A DNA stretch of 12,585 bases. Origin: Pseudomonadota bacterium (GTDB taxonomy: Bacteria; Pseudomonadota; Alphaproteobacteria; Rhizobiales; Hyphomicrobiaceae). The DNA is taken from NCBI GenBank assembly GCA_003242645.1, contig QGVC01000075.1, positions 1 to 12,585 on the forward strand, in the 5' to 3' direction. The notes under the pieces were generated by a model. It made no database searches. It was given only the letters and a program-made list of their open reading frames with translations, and had not been told where the DNA came from. The position numbers were made by a program, and so were the translations under genes. Shown here piece by piece: positions 1-8,050 of this stretch. Position 1 is the stretch's first letter, and every line of letters starts with the position of its first letter.

Positions 1-2299
1 GGGCATAGGCGTAATCGAGCCGCAGCGGACCGAGCGGCGAGTTCCACAAGATACCTACACCCACGGAGGAACGGATGCTGGCGTCGTCGGCCAGGCAAAT
101 ACCAGCCTCACGATCTCCGGCATCGCACTGAGTATTTTTCTCCTTGGCTAGGGCACCCGCGCCGAACAACGAGCCTGCGTCCGCGAACACAGCGCCCGAC
201 ATGCCAAGCTCTTCCGGAATTAGCGGCAACGGGAAGCGTATCTCGGCTGTCGCCGCCCAGAACGTCTTACCACCAAGAGCGTCGCCCGTCAGAATATCAC
301 GCGGACCAAAGCCAGCTCGATCAAACCCGCGCACAGTCTCTCCGCCCTTGTAGTAGAGATCGAGGAGGCGCACATCATCACCGCCCCAGCCTTCGATATG
401 GCCGCCGATTATACGACCGACAAAGGTGATCTCATCAGTGATAGGATAGTACGCCCGCCCCTCACCCTGAACCCGGACGTAGCGAACATCGCCACCAACG
501 CCCGCAAAGTCGGTCCCAATCTGGAAGAACAATCCTCGATTAGGATTATGAGGGTGATTACGCGTGTCGTATGTAATCGCTGTACCAATCGCTGACGTTA
601 GCGCCGAGCCCGCTTCTTCCTTAATGACCCAGGATGCATTGTCCTCGACGTTGAAAATCTCGTCACGCGACAGCGTATAGCTGGTCGACATCCAGATGTT
701 CTCGGCCAGCGGGAAGCCCATGCGAACGGCGCCACCAGTCTTGCGGTATTCAAACGACGACTCCCTCGTCTGATCGACCTCCTTGTGGAAGAGGTCGAAG
801 CCGGCCGCGATGTTGCGGTCGAGGAAGCGCGGCTCAGTGAAGCTGAGGTCGATCTGGAAGCGCTCCATGGAGCCACCGAGGCGCAGACGCAGGAACTGGC
901 CGTTGCCGAGCAGGTTGCGCTCGGTGATGCTCACGTCACCGATGACACCCTCGGCGGTCGAGTAGCCCGCACCGAAGGACAGCTCACCCGTGGGCTGTTC
1001 CTGAACCTCCACATCGAGGATGACACGGTCGTGGGCCGACCCAGGGCGCCGATTGATCTCGACCGATTTGAAGAAGCCTAGGGCCTGAAGCCGCTTCTTC
1101 GCCTGATCGACAAGTAGCGGATTGTAGGCGTCGCCTTCAGCCAGCCGGAACTCACGCCGGATCACATGATCCTTGGTGCGCAGGTTGCCGACGATGTTGA
1201 TGCGCTCGATGTAGACCCGCGGCCCCTGATCGATCTCGTAGGTGATGTGGATCACACGCGCCAGCGGATCGCGGTCGGTGCGCGGACGAACGCGGGCGAA
1301 CGCAAAGCCCTGTTGCGACGTGCGCAGCGTCAGCTTTTCGACGGTCTTGTCGATGTAGGACGCGTTGAAGGTCTCGCCCGAACGCGTCAGCACCTCGTCG
1401 TACAGCGTCTCGGGCTGCAGCTCGGGCAACGCGCTTTCGATGCGCACATCGCCGAAGGTGTAAAGCTCACCTTCCTCGACGACGAACGTCAGGATGAAGC
1501 CCGTGCCGTCACGATCCAGCTCGGCATTCGCCGCGACGATACGAACGTCGGCATAGCCATTCTTGAGGTAATACTGCCGCAACAGCTCGCGATCCAAATT
1601 CATCCGGTCCGGATCGTAGATCGCTGTTCCCTTGAGGAAGTCGAACCAGCCGGACTGCGTGGTCGTGATGATGTCGCGAAGCTGCGAGTCCGAGAATGCG
1701 CGGTTACCGACGAAGTGAATGGCCTTGACCTTCGTCTGGATACCTTCATCAATCTCGAAGACAACGTTGACGCGGTTCTGGTCGAGCTCGATGATCTTGG
1801 GCTCGACCACAGCTGCAAACCGCCCCTGCCGGCGATAGACGTCCAGGATTCGCTGCGCATCGGAAAGCGCACGGGCACGCGTATAGACGGAGCGAGGCTT
1901 CAGCTGCACCTCGGCTTCGAGCGTCTTGTCATCGATCTCGCTGTTGCCCTCGAACGCGACCTGATTAACGACCGGGTTCTCGACAACATAGACAACAACG
2001 GTGCTCCCCTCCGGCACGATGTCGATGTCCGCGAACAGACCGGTCGCAAACAACGTGTGTATGGATTTGTCTGCCAGACCTGGGTCGTAACGATCGCCAA
2101 CCGTGAAGTGCAGGTAGGAGCGGACCGTCTCGGCTTCGACCCGCTTGTTACCGACGACCCTGATTTCCTGGATAATGATGCTTTGCGCTTGTGCAACCGG
2201 CGCGACAACTGTGCTGGTCAGCACGAAGGAAGAAGAGCTAATGGCGGCAACCAAGACAAGGAGCCACCACCCCCCAATCGCCCGTTTCCGAAGTTGCAT
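1..2299 (-). CDS. bamA: Outer membrane protein assembly factor BamA (3' end beyond window)
   Basis: BamA is the Omp85-family core of the BAM complex, which folds and inserts beta-barrel proteins into the outer membrane. Translation from the ATG at 2299 stays in one frame for 766 codons to the window edge. It opens with a signal peptide: basic MQLRKR, then a hydrophobic run (WWLLVLVAA), then a likely cut after AQA at residue 38. POTRA repeats follow (first strand IIIQEIRVVGNKRVEAET), and then the barrel. The barrel carries the diagnostic loop-6 VRGF motif at residues 656-659 and a late strand reading VGVGILWNSPLGPLRLDYAYA just before the edge. Family members end about 20-30 residues after this strand, so only the last strand and stop are missing. 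A weak ribosome site (GAAGGG, 2311-2316) lies 11 nt before the ATG. The gene is last of the run here, after rseP, with an unusually long 220-nt spacer. Identity is firm; the exact 3' end is not visible. Confidence 0.97.
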   Translation of the reverse strand, partial: MQLRKRAIGGWWLLVLVAAISSSSFVLTSTVVAPVAQAQSIIIQEIRVVGNKRVEAETVRSYLHFTVGDRYDPGLADKSIHTLFATGLFADIDIVPEGSTVVVYVVENPVVNQVAFEGNSEIDDKTLEAEVQLKPRSVYTRARALSDAQRILDVYRRQGRFAAVVEPKIIELDQNRVNVVFEIDEGIQTKVKAIHFVGNRAFSDSQLRDIITTTQSGWFDFLKGTAIYDPDRMNLDRELLRQYYLKNGYADVRIVAANAELDRDGTGFILTFVVEEGELYTFGDVRIESALPELQPETLYDEVLTRSGETFNASYIDKTVEKLTLRTSQQGFAFARVRPRTDRDPLARVIHITYEIDQGPRVYIERINIVGNLRTKDHVIRREFRLAEGDAYNPLLVDQAKKRLQALGFFKSVEINRRPGSAHDRVILDVEVQEQPTGELSFGAGYSTAEGVIGDVSITERNLLGNGQFLRLRLGGSMERFQIDLSFTEPRFLDRNIAAGFDLFHKEVDQTRESSFEYRKTGGAVRMGFPLAENIWMSTSYTLSRDEIFNVEDNASWVIKEEAGSALTSAIGTAITYDTRNHPHNPNRGLFFQIGTDFAGVGGDVRYVRVQGEGRAYYPITDEITFVGRIIGGHIEGWGGDDVRLLDLYYKGGETVRGFDRAGFGPRDILTGDALGGKTFWAATAEIRFPLPLIPEELGMSGAVFADAGSLFGAGALAKEKNTQCDAGDREAGICLADDASIRSSVGVGILWNSPLGPLRLDYAYA

Positions 2300-2519
2300 A
2301 CCTTCGTCTGCCCTTCGTTTACTTTTGCCCCCCGGAAGCGGCGTTGAGCGCCTCTCGGCAGACCAACGCAACTTCTCCTTATCTGAGTCGTGAAGGCGGC
2401 ACCAGCTTGGCGCAACCGCCTCCAAGGCAGACTCAGCTAAGCTTTCGAGGTTTTAACGATTCAGACGGGGCATTGGAAGTGGCAAGAATGTTTCACAACC
2501 CCCTAAAAAACTTCGAGGA
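2300..2519 (-). promoter_or_regulatory. rseP-bamA spacer / bamA leader with long hairpin
   Basis: This 220-nt spacer has no convincing gene. It holds a composite inverted repeat at 2383-2436: outer arms 2383-2389 with 2430-2436 (CTGAGTC/GACTCAG), middle arms 2392-2398 with 2417-2423, inner arms 2399-2404 with 2408-2413, and a 3-nt loop. The two imperfect pairs are A-C mismatches on the plus strand but G-U wobbles in the bamA-sense RNA, so the fold favours the transcript. No T-run follows, so it is not a standard intrinsic terminator. Immediately 3' in the RNA is a strong AAGGAG (2375-2380). I could not find a clear -35/-10 pair. A leader structure controlling bamA or processing of the transcript is my inference. 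Confidence 0.4.
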
Positions 2520-3680
2520 CTAACCATTTCCGGTAAGCCACCGCCGCACAATGGGAAGATCGTTCAGGGTGGCAAAAACCATCAACATCAGAACGACCGC
2601 CAGGCCAATTCGAAACCCGATTTCCTGGCTCCGTTCGCTCAGCGGCTTCCGGCGCAAGGCCTCGATGGCGTAGAACAAAAGGTGCCCGCCATCTAGCAGA
2701 GGAATGGGGAAAAGATTGATCAGCCCTATGCTGACCGAGATGACCGCGATCAGATTGAGCAGCGGCTCGAGGCCAAGCTTGGCCACCTGCCCGGAGACCT
2801 CTGCGATGCGGATCGGGCCGCCGAGCTGGTCAGCGCTCTGCCGGCCGATGATCACGTCACCGAGGTAGGACAGCGTCGACGTGATGATGAACTGCGTCTC
2901 ACGCACGCCGAGCCATACCGCCTCCAGCGGTCCGGCGCGCCTCAGCTCCGTGGTGTCGGGCGTCGTTATACGCCGTATGCCGATGATGCCGCGGACGACC
3001 GTGCCGCCGAAGCTATCCTCGATCTCTTGACGCTCGGGAACAACCGTGAGCGTCAGCGCCTGACCATCGCGATCAACCTTGACGGTGAGCTCCCGGCCCG
3101 GAGACGTGCTGACGATCCGCAGAACCTCGTTGAACGAATCGATGCGCTTGCCGTCGATCTCCAGGATCACGTCGCCCGGCATGAAACCTGCTGTGGCTGC
3201 CGGCGAGTTCGGCACCACCTCGTCGACGCGGGGCGCTGTCGTGCGGATGCCGATGAGCGAGAACATCAGCGCAAAGATGACGATCGCCAGCAAGAAGTTG
3301 GCGAGAGGCCCAGCTGCCACGATGGCGGTCCGCTGCCACAGCGGCTTGGTGTGGAAAGCTCCGGCCCGCTCCTCCGGGGTCAGCTGATCGAGCCGCGCCG
3401 ATGGCCCGGCGCTTGCGGCATTGTCATCGTCCACGAACTTGACGTAGCCCCCGAGCGGGATCCACGCGAAGCGCCAGCGCGTGCCGTGCCGGTCGTAGAA
3501 GCCATAGATCTCGCGTCCGAAGCCGATCGAGAAAGCCCTGACGCTCACACCGCACCAGCGCGCCACCAGGAAGTGTCCCAGCTCGTGCACGAACACCACG
3601 ACGGTGAGCACGAACAGGAACGACAGGAGGACGAAGAGAAATCCTCCAAGTCCGTCGGCGAAGCTGGACAACAATGCCAT
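2520..3680 (-). CDS. rseP: RIP (site-2) zinc metalloprotease RseP
   Basis: This inner-membrane site-2 protease cleaves transmembrane segments, classically anti-sigma factors and remnant signal peptides. In 386 residues it shows an N-terminal membrane helix containing the zinc site HELGH (32-36) and a conserved IPLGGYVKF loop (74-82). A hydrophobic segment follows at about 118-145. One PDZ domain spans about 152-240 (PNSPAATAGFMPGD, then VILEIDGKRI). The second active-site motif is NLFPIPLLDGGH (322-333, with the metal-ligand Asp at 330), and a last membrane helix lies near 355-372. E. coli RseP is about 450 residues with two PDZ domains; the shorter single-PDZ form seen here is common in alphaproteobacteria. 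The ATG has a strong AAGGAG (3690-3695) 9 nt upstream. It lies 40 nt after dxr and ends in TAG. The true substrate in this organism cannot be read from the sequence. Confidence 0.96.
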   Translation of the reverse strand: MALLSSFADGLGGFLFVLLSFLFVLTVVVFVHELGHFLVARWCGVSVRAFSIGFGREIYGFYDRHGTRWRFAWIPLGGYVKFVDDDNAASAGPSARLDQLTPEERAGAFHTKPLWQRTAIVAAGPLANFLLAIVIFALMFSLIGIRTTAPRVDEVVPNSPAATAGFMPGDVILEIDGKRIDSFNEVLRIVSTSPGRELTVKVDRDGQALTLTVVPERQEIEDSFGGTVVRGIIGIRRITTPDTTELRRAGPLEAVWLGVRETQFIITSTLSYLGDVIIGRQSADQLGGPIRIAEVSGQVAKLGLEPLLNLIAVISVSIGLINLFPIPLLDGGHLLFYAIEALRRKPLSERSQEIGFRIGLAVVLMLMVFATLNDLPIVRRWLTGNG

Positions 3681-3720
3681 CTGCTCGATCTCCTTCGACT
3701 CTCAAAGCGCAGCGCCCGGG

Positions 3721-4893
3721 CTAGCCCGCCACTTTCGCTGCTAACACATCACGTGCCAACTCGCGCCCGGTGGCGTCCGCGGCCATGACATCATCCAGAC
3801 TCTGGGGCGTTCGGATAAGGCCGGCTTGCACCGCTCGATCGAGGCATGTGGCGACCGTTCTGGCGATGTCAAGAAAGCCCGATCGCCGCGCAAGATAGCT
3901 TTCGACGGCGACCTCGTTGGCGGCATTTAGAATAGCAGGCGCCGTGCCGCCGAGATCCAGTGCCTCCCGGGCCAAGCGGAGGGCAGGAAAGCGCTCCAGG
4001 TCGGGCGCCTCGAAGGTCAACGACTGGAGAGCAACGAGATCCAGGCGTGCGGCTGGCGAGGGTATCCGCTCCGGCCAGGCGAGCCCTACCGAGATCGGAA
4101 TACGCATGTCGGGGCAGGACAGCTGAGCCAGCACCGACCCGTCCTCAAAGGTGACGAGGCAATGGACGATCGACTGCGGATGCACGACCACGTCGATCTG
4201 CTCCGCCTCGACCGGGAAGAGGTAATAGGCCTCGATCAGCTCCAGCCCCTTGTTCATGAGGGTTGCCGAGTCGATCGAGATCTTGGGCCCCATGTTCCAC
4301 TTGGGATGCTTGAGGGCCTCCTCAGGTGTCGCCTGTGCGAGGCGCTCCAAGCTCCAGCCGCGGAACGGTCCGCCCGAGGCGGTGAGCACGATTCGCTCGA
4401 TCGCACGGGTGTCTGCGCCAGCGAGGAGCTGGAAGACGCCGGAGTGCTCGGAGTCGATGGGCACCAGCTCCGTGCCCGAGTTCCTCACGGTCGCCATGAA
4501 GATGTCGCCGGCCGCAACCAGGCATTCCTTGTTTGCCAAGGCCAGCCGGCGCCCGAGACGGGCGGCCGCCAGTGTCGGCGCAAGTCCGGCCGCGCCGGTG
4601 ATGGCCGCGACAACGCAATCGGCGGGATGCTCAGCGGCGGCAATGAGGGCCGAGGGCCCTGCTCCAACCTCGATCCCGCTGCCCGCGAGCCGATCGCGCA
4701 GCTCGCCGTAGCAAGCCTCGTCACCGATGACCGCCAACTCCGCCCGGTGCTCAATTGCAATCTGGGCAAGCTTGGCGGCATTCGTCTGCGCGGTCACAGC
4801 CGCAACCCGGAATTTGTCGGGAGCGCGCCGGATAATATCGAGCGTGCTAGTCCCGACCGAGCCCGTCGCTCCGAGTATGGTGACCGCTTTCAC
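3721..4893 (-). CDS. dxr: 1-deoxy-D-xylulose 5-phosphate reductoisomerase
   Basis: Dxr converts DXP to 2-C-methyl-D-erythritol 4-phosphate with NADPH, the committed step of the MEP isoprenoid pathway in the cytosol. The 390-residue protein is of family length. It has the nucleotide-binding motif GATGSVGTSTL (8-18). The metal and substrate residues are D148 and E150 (in PIDSEHSG) and E218 (in NKGLELIEA); these correspond to E. coli D150, E152 and E231. Also present are the flexible-loop region HPKWNMGPK (196-204) and HPQSIVH (238-244). The start is GTG: an in-frame TAA sits directly before it, so no upstream start is possible. A weak TTGAGG lies 4 nt ahead. The GTG overlaps the stop of a small ORF that begins at the end of cdsA, which suggests translational coupling. 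Its product feeds UppS, encoded two genes upstream. Confidence 0.97.
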   Translation of the reverse strand: MKAVTILGATGSVGTSTLDIIRRAPDKFRVAAVTAQTNAAKLAQIAIEHRAELAVIGDEACYGELRDRLAGSGIEVGAGPSALIAAAEHPADCVVAAITGAAGLAPTLAAARLGRRLALANKECLVAAGDIFMATVRNSGTELVPIDSEHSGVFQLLAGADTRAIERIVLTASGGPFRGWSLERLAQATPEEALKHPKWNMGPKISIDSATLMNKGLELIEAYYLFPVEAEQIDVVVHPQSIVHCLVTFEDGSVLAQLSCPDMRIPISVGLAWPERIPSPAARLDLVALQSLTFEAPDLERFPALRLAREALDLGGTAPAILNAANEVAVESYLARRSGFLDIARTVATCLDRAVQAGLIRTPQSLDDVMAADATGRELARDVLAAKVAG

Positions 4894-4973
4894 TTAGCCT
4901 CAACCATTGAAGAAGGTGTTTGGACTGCCGCCAAATTGCTCGACCCGAACATTCCTGCTGCCCAATAGGTCAT
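4890..4973 (-). CDS. Candidate 27-aa small ORF bridging cdsA and dxr
   Basis: The ATG of this ORF (4973-4971) overlaps the cdsA stop as ATGA. Its own TGA (4892-4890) overlaps the dxr start as GTGA. It therefore fills the apparent 76-nt cdsA-dxr gap exactly, in one open frame. The peptide begins [18 protein letters not shown] and ends SSMVEAK. It has no motif I recognise, no clear membrane helix and no strong ribosome site of its own, so translation would depend on ribosomes finishing cdsA. It may be a real small protein or only a relay that passes ribosomes to the GTG start of dxr, which itself has a weak ribosome site. A chance arrangement remains possible. The claim rests on the double overlap alone. 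Confidence 0.35.
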   Translation of the reverse strand: MTYWAAGMFGSSNLAAVQTPSSMVEAK

Positions 4974-5821
4974 GATCCCAGCAGGAGTGCACGAGCCGGC
5001 GCGTAGGGATCGATCAGGAGCGCGACGATCGCCGCAGCGAAAGCCGCGAACACAACGCCGTCCATCCGATCCAAGAAGCCGCCGTGGCCCGGGATGAGCG
5101 TGCTCGCGTCCTTGACGCCACACCCGCGCTTGAGGGCCGACTCGGTCAAATCGCCGGCCTGCGTCGCCAGCGCCAATAGAAAAGCAAGGAGCGCCAGCCC
5201 AACGTGCGAGCTGCCCTCGACGAAGAACGCAAACAGGGCTCCCACGACGGTTCCAGCGACGATGCCGCTGATGAGGCCGGCCCAGGTCTTGTTCGGTGAA
5301 ACACGTGGCCACAGCCGGGCGCCTCCTATCCCGCGCCCTCCGAAGTAGGCAAACGTATCCGTCGCGCACACGACGAGCAAGACAAAGAGCACTGCGGCAA
5401 ACCCGAACGGCTCGTCCCATCGAATCCAAAGAAGAGAGATGGCTGGCACACCGACGTATGGAACGCCGAGCGCCGAAAGTCGACCGCGCGCTCCATACTG
5501 CAGAAGCAGGACGAGCACGGCACCGATCATCACCAGGAGAAGCCCGAGGGCCGCCAGGCCAAGCGCAGCGAGCAGAGAAGCTGCCGCAACCGCACCTCCG
5601 TGGATCATGAAAGCGGTGTCGAACTCTCGGCCGCGAACGACCCTGCCCCACTCCCAGCACATGATGAGCGCGACGATGACGACGAGCACGGCGAAGCTGA
5701 GCGGCCCGAGGTAACAGAGCCCCAGCGCTACTGCGGCCAGCAACAGCCCGGAGAGAAGGCGCGGCTTCAGCTCACTGAAGAGCGCCGATGCCCGTGTCAC
5801 CTGGTTCTCGTCAGAGGTCAT
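4970..5821 (-). CDS. cdsA: Phosphatidate cytidylyltransferase (CDP-diglyceride synthase)
   Basis: CdsA makes CDP-diacylglycerol from phosphatidic acid and CTP in the inner membrane, the branch point for all phospholipids. From the ATG at 5821 it is 283 residues and highly hydrophobic, with about eight membrane segments (for example [11 protein letters not shown] near 25-35 and [11 protein letters not shown] near 141-151). The family signature lies at 228-254: [11 protein letters not shown], then [11 protein letters not shown] with the metal-binding Asp residues. The upstream conserved block [12 protein letters not shown] lies at 175-186. The same frame is open further upstream to an ATG at 5887, but that start would lie inside uppS. 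I prefer 5821 because it makes an ATGA overlap with the uppS stop and gives the usual family length. CTP supply links it to pyrH in the same gene run. Confidence 0.95.
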   Translation of the reverse strand: MTSDENQVTRASALFSELKPRLLSGLLLAAVALGLCYLGPLSFAVLVVIVALIMCWEWGRVVRGREFDTAFMIHGGAVAAASLLAALGLAALGLLLVMIGAVLVLLLQYGARGRLSALGVPYVGVPAISLLWIRWDEPFGFAAVLFVLLVVCATDTFAYFGGRGIGGARLWPRVSPNKTWAGLISGIVAGTVVGALFAFFVEGSSHVGLALLAFLLALATQAGDLTESALKRGCGVKDASTLIPGHGGFLDRMDGVVFAAFAAAIVALLIDPYAPARALLLGS

Positions 5822-6660
5822 GGATGATGCGTCTTCAGGCCCTTCGACTCGCGGGGCAGTCCACCATACCGACGGTCTCGGGAGCAATACTCGGCGATAG
5901 CCTGCTTGAGGTGCTCGCGGCCGAAGTCCGGCCAGTACGCATCGATGAACATCAGCTCCGCATACGCCGCCTGCCAGAGAAGGAAGTTCGACAGGCGGAC
6001 TTCGCCGCTCGTTCGAATGAGCAGGTCGGGGTCCGGAATGCCGCTCGTGTCTAGCTCAGCCCCAAACAGCTCAGGTGTGATCTGGGCAGGGTCCAGCAGA
6101 CCGCGCGCTGCCTTCTCGGCGAGGCGCCGGGCCGCTTTCGTGATCTCGATCCGGGAACCGTAGTTGAAGGCGACGACAAGCGTGAGCCGCTCGTTGTTCG
6201 CGGTCAGCGACTCTGCCTCCTCGATCAGCCTGAGCAGATCGGGATCGATGTTGTTCCGCTCTCCGATGACGCGAATGCGAACCCCGTTCTCGTGCAAATC
6301 GACAAGGTCCCTGCGCACGAACCGCTTCATCATGCGCATCAGCTCGTTGACCTCGTCGGCGGGGCGCGACCAGTTCTCCGAGGAGAAGGTGTAGATCGTC
6401 AGATAGGAGATGCCCAGCTCGATGGCGGCCCTGACCGTCCGGCGCAATGCCTCCACGCCCATCCGATGACCAACGGAACGCGGCAGGCCACGGCGTTTTG
6501 CCCAACGGCCGTTGCCGTCCATGATGATCGCGACGTGGCGCGGCGGCGGGCTACGCTCGCCCGCATCAACGGATGGTTGTACCTGAATGTCTGCCACCGG
6601 CCCCGTGAGCTTTCTCGAAGAGTTCTGAGGCGGAGGCTTCCCGCCGGTCAAATGCGTCAA
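5818..6660 (-). CDS. uppS: Isoprenyl transferase / undecaprenyl-diphosphate synthase
   Basis: This cis-prenyltransferase adds isopentenyl units to farnesyl diphosphate, giving the C55 lipid carrier for peptidoglycan and other wall polymers. The core begins at [17 protein letters not shown], with the catalytic Mg-binding Asp at 48. The C-terminal block [19 protein letters not shown] (212-230) carries R216, R222 and S224, and E235 follows. With a constant offset of 22 these match E. coli D26, R194, R200, S202 and E213. The first 40 residues are a poorly conserved, Pro-rich extension. The start is uncertain. The longest frame begins with TTG at 6660, overlapping the frr stop as TTGA, with no good ribosome site. 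An alternative GTG at 6597 would remove 21 residues. The overlap pattern of the neighbours favours the TTG. The end overlaps cdsA by 4 nt. Confidence 0.95.
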   Translation of the reverse strand: MTHLTGGKPPPQNSSRKLTGPVADIQVQPSVDAGERSPPPRHVAIIMDGNGRWAKRRGLPRSVGHRMGVEALRRTVRAAIELGISYLTIYTFSSENWSRPADEVNELMRMMKRFVRRDLVDLHENGVRIRVIGERNNIDPDLLRLIEEAESLTANNERLTLVVAFNYGSRIEITKAARRLAEKAARGLLDPAQITPELFGAELDTSGIPDPDLLIRTSGEVRLSNFLLWQAAYAELMFIDAYWPDFGREHLKQAIAEYCSRDRRYGGLPRESKGLKTHHP

Positions 6661-7220
6661 ATCTTATTAATCTCAGCTTCTTTGTTCGCCAGGATCTGAT
6701 CAACCTCTTTGATGAGCTTGTCGGTCAAATCCTGGACTTTGGCCGAACTGCTCCGATGCTCGTCCTGGCTGATCTTCGAGTCCTTTTCGAGCTTCTTGAG
6801 CGCTTCCATCCCGTCGCGGCGCACATTCCGGATCGCTACCCGGCATTGCTCGGCATACTTGTGGGCAAGCTTGATGAGCTCCTGGCGGCGCTCCTGCGTC
6901 AGCGGCGGCACCGGCAGGCGAAGCAGGTTGCCGTCTACAATCGGATTGAGGCCAAGATTTGCCTCCCGGATCGCCTTGTCGACTGCGGGCACAGCAGCCT
7001 TGTCCCACACCTGAACCGTTATCATGCGAGGTTCGGGGACCGAGACGGAGGCCACCTGGTTGATCGGCAACTTCTGCCCGTAGACATTGACCATGACGGG
7101 ATCAAGCAGATTGGCGCTCGCGCGTCCCGTTCTCAACCCGCTCAGCTCCCGCTTCAGCGCATCGATGGCAGCACGCATGCGCCTTTCGAGATCGCCGATG
7201 TCGAAATTGACCTGAGCCAT
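6657..7220 (-). CDS. frr: Ribosome recycling factor
   Basis: RRF works with EF-G to split the post-termination ribosome and release mRNA and tRNA in the cytosol. The 187-residue product is of standard length (about 185). It shows the family's long-helix sequence: [18 protein letters not shown] near 27-44, [20 protein letters not shown] (46-65), and a C-terminal charged helix with [11 protein letters not shown] (133-143). The ATG at 7220 is preceded by a near-perfect AGGAGG (7227-7232) 6 nt away, the best ribosome site in the window, consistent with high expression. It follows pyrH after a 94-95 nt spacer that holds two hairpins. Its TGA overlaps the proposed TTG of uppS. No anomaly is seen. 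Confidence 0.98.
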   Translation of the reverse strand: MAQVNFDIGDLERRMRAAIDALKRELSGLRTGRASANLLDPVMVNVYGQKLPINQVASVSVPEPRMITVQVWDKAAVPAVDKAIREANLGLNPIVDGNLLRLPVPPLTQERRQELIKLAHKYAEQCRVAIRNVRRDGMEALKKLEKDSKISQDEHRSSSAKVQDLTDKLIKEVDQILANKEAEINKI

Positions 7221-7252
7221 ACCACTCCTCCTAACGGGCGCGGCAGTGGCCG

Positions 7253-7282
7253 GCGCGTCTCGCGCTCGCCCTCAAACGGGCG
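7253..7282 (-). other. Two adjacent hairpins in the pyrH-frr spacer
   Basis: Two short perfect inverted repeats lie side by side: GCGCG-TCT-CGCGC (7253-7265) and CGCCC-TCAAAC-GGGCG (7267-7282). A tandem 8-bp repeat GACGGGGC follows at 7283-7298. Neither hairpin is followed by a T-run on either strand, so they do not look like intrinsic terminators. They could stabilise or process the transcript between pyrH and the strongly translated frr. In GC-rich DNA such short stems also occur by chance, so the function is unproven. Confidence 0.3.
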
Positions 7283-7315
7283 GACGGGGCGACGGGGCCG
7301 CGCGGATCGTGAAGA

Positions 7316-8050
7316 TCAGGCGCTACCCTGGACAATGGTCGCGCGGGCCTCTCCGCGCAACATCTTCAAAAGATTACCCGACTCCTCAATCGAAAAAACA
7401 ATTATCGGAAGACCGTTATCGCGGGCAAGCGCAACCGCCGCGCCGTCCATCACCTTAAGATCGCGGGCCAATACATCCGCATAGGTAAGCCGATCATAGC
7501 GAACCGCCGTTGGATCCGTACGCGGATCGGCTGAGTACACCCCATCGACCTGAGTGGCCTTGGCCACGGCATCGCAGTTCATCTCAATGGCGCGCAAAGC
7601 CGCTGTGGTGTCAGTGGTGAAGAAGGGGTTGCCCGTTCCTGCGGCACAAATCACCACGCGCCCGTTCTCAAGGTGATGCAGCGCCTTTGCCCGCACGTAC
7701 GATTCGCAGATGGTCGGCATCGGAATGGCGGACAAGACCCGCGCCGGTGTGCCCTGCCGCTCCAAGGCGTTGTGGAAGGCGAGGGCATTCATGACGGTGG
7801 CGAGCATGCCCATGTAGTCGGCAGTGGCTCTATCCATCCCTTTGGCAGCCCCGGCAAGGCCGCGGAAGATGTTGCCGCCACCGAGCACCACCACGATCCT
7901 GACGCCAGCTCGAACAGCCTCTCCGACGTCCCTGGCCAGCCGGTTGACGACCTCCATGTCGATGCCGAATGAGCCGCGGCCGCTCATGGCCTCGCCAGAC
8001 AGCTTCAGGCATATGCGCTTGTACCGCAGTGAAGAATTAACCTCGCTCAT
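7316..8050 (-). CDS. pyrH: UMP kinase
   Basis: PyrH phosphorylates UMP to UDP with ATP, the bacterial-type hexameric enzyme of the amino-acid kinase family acting in pyrimidine nucleotide synthesis. The 244 residues show the N-terminal KLSGEAM (16-22) and the glycine loop [11 protein letters not shown] (54-64). The UMP-binding region is [18 protein letters not shown] (73-90). The phosphate/UMP contact block [17 protein letters not shown] lies at 138-154, followed by [13 protein letters not shown] (164-176). The ATG at 8050 is preceded by purine-rich GAAGG and GCAGG stretches. In many relatives this gene directly follows rpsB and tsf; here its upstream neighbour is mfd, 230 nt away, so the translation-factor part of the usual cluster is not adjacent. 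Its UTP/CTP products are used by cdsA in the same run. Confidence 0.97.
   Translation of the reverse strand: MSEVNSSLRYKRICLKLSGEAMSGRGSFGIDMEVVNRLARDVGEAVRAGVRIVVVLGGGNIFRGLAGAAKGMDRATADYMGMLATVMNALAFHNALERQGTPARVLSAIPMPTICESYVRAKALHHLENGRVVICAAGTGNPFFTTDTTAALRAIEMNCDAVAKATQVDGVYSADPRTDPTAVRYDRLTYADVLARDLKVMDGAAVALARDNGLPIIVFSIEESGNLLKMLRGEARATIVQGSA

Noticed and set aside
1166..2347. 393-codon open frame on the plus strand opposite bamA
   Set aside because: It is fully antisense to a well-supported bamA with signal peptide and POTRA sequence. Long antisense frames are expected from GC-rich codon use, and its translation resembles no family I know.
2437..2519. Possible sigma-E-like or sigma-32-like promoter before bamA (GTGAAAC ... 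GTCTGA; CTTG ... CCCCGT)
   Set aside because: The spacings (about 22 nt and 12 nt) do not fit the respective consensus, and the -35 matches are poor.
5822..5887. Upstream ATG extending cdsA by 22 codons
   Set aside because: The extension lies within the uppS coding region, while the ATG at 5821 gives the standard ATGA overlap and normal CdsA length.
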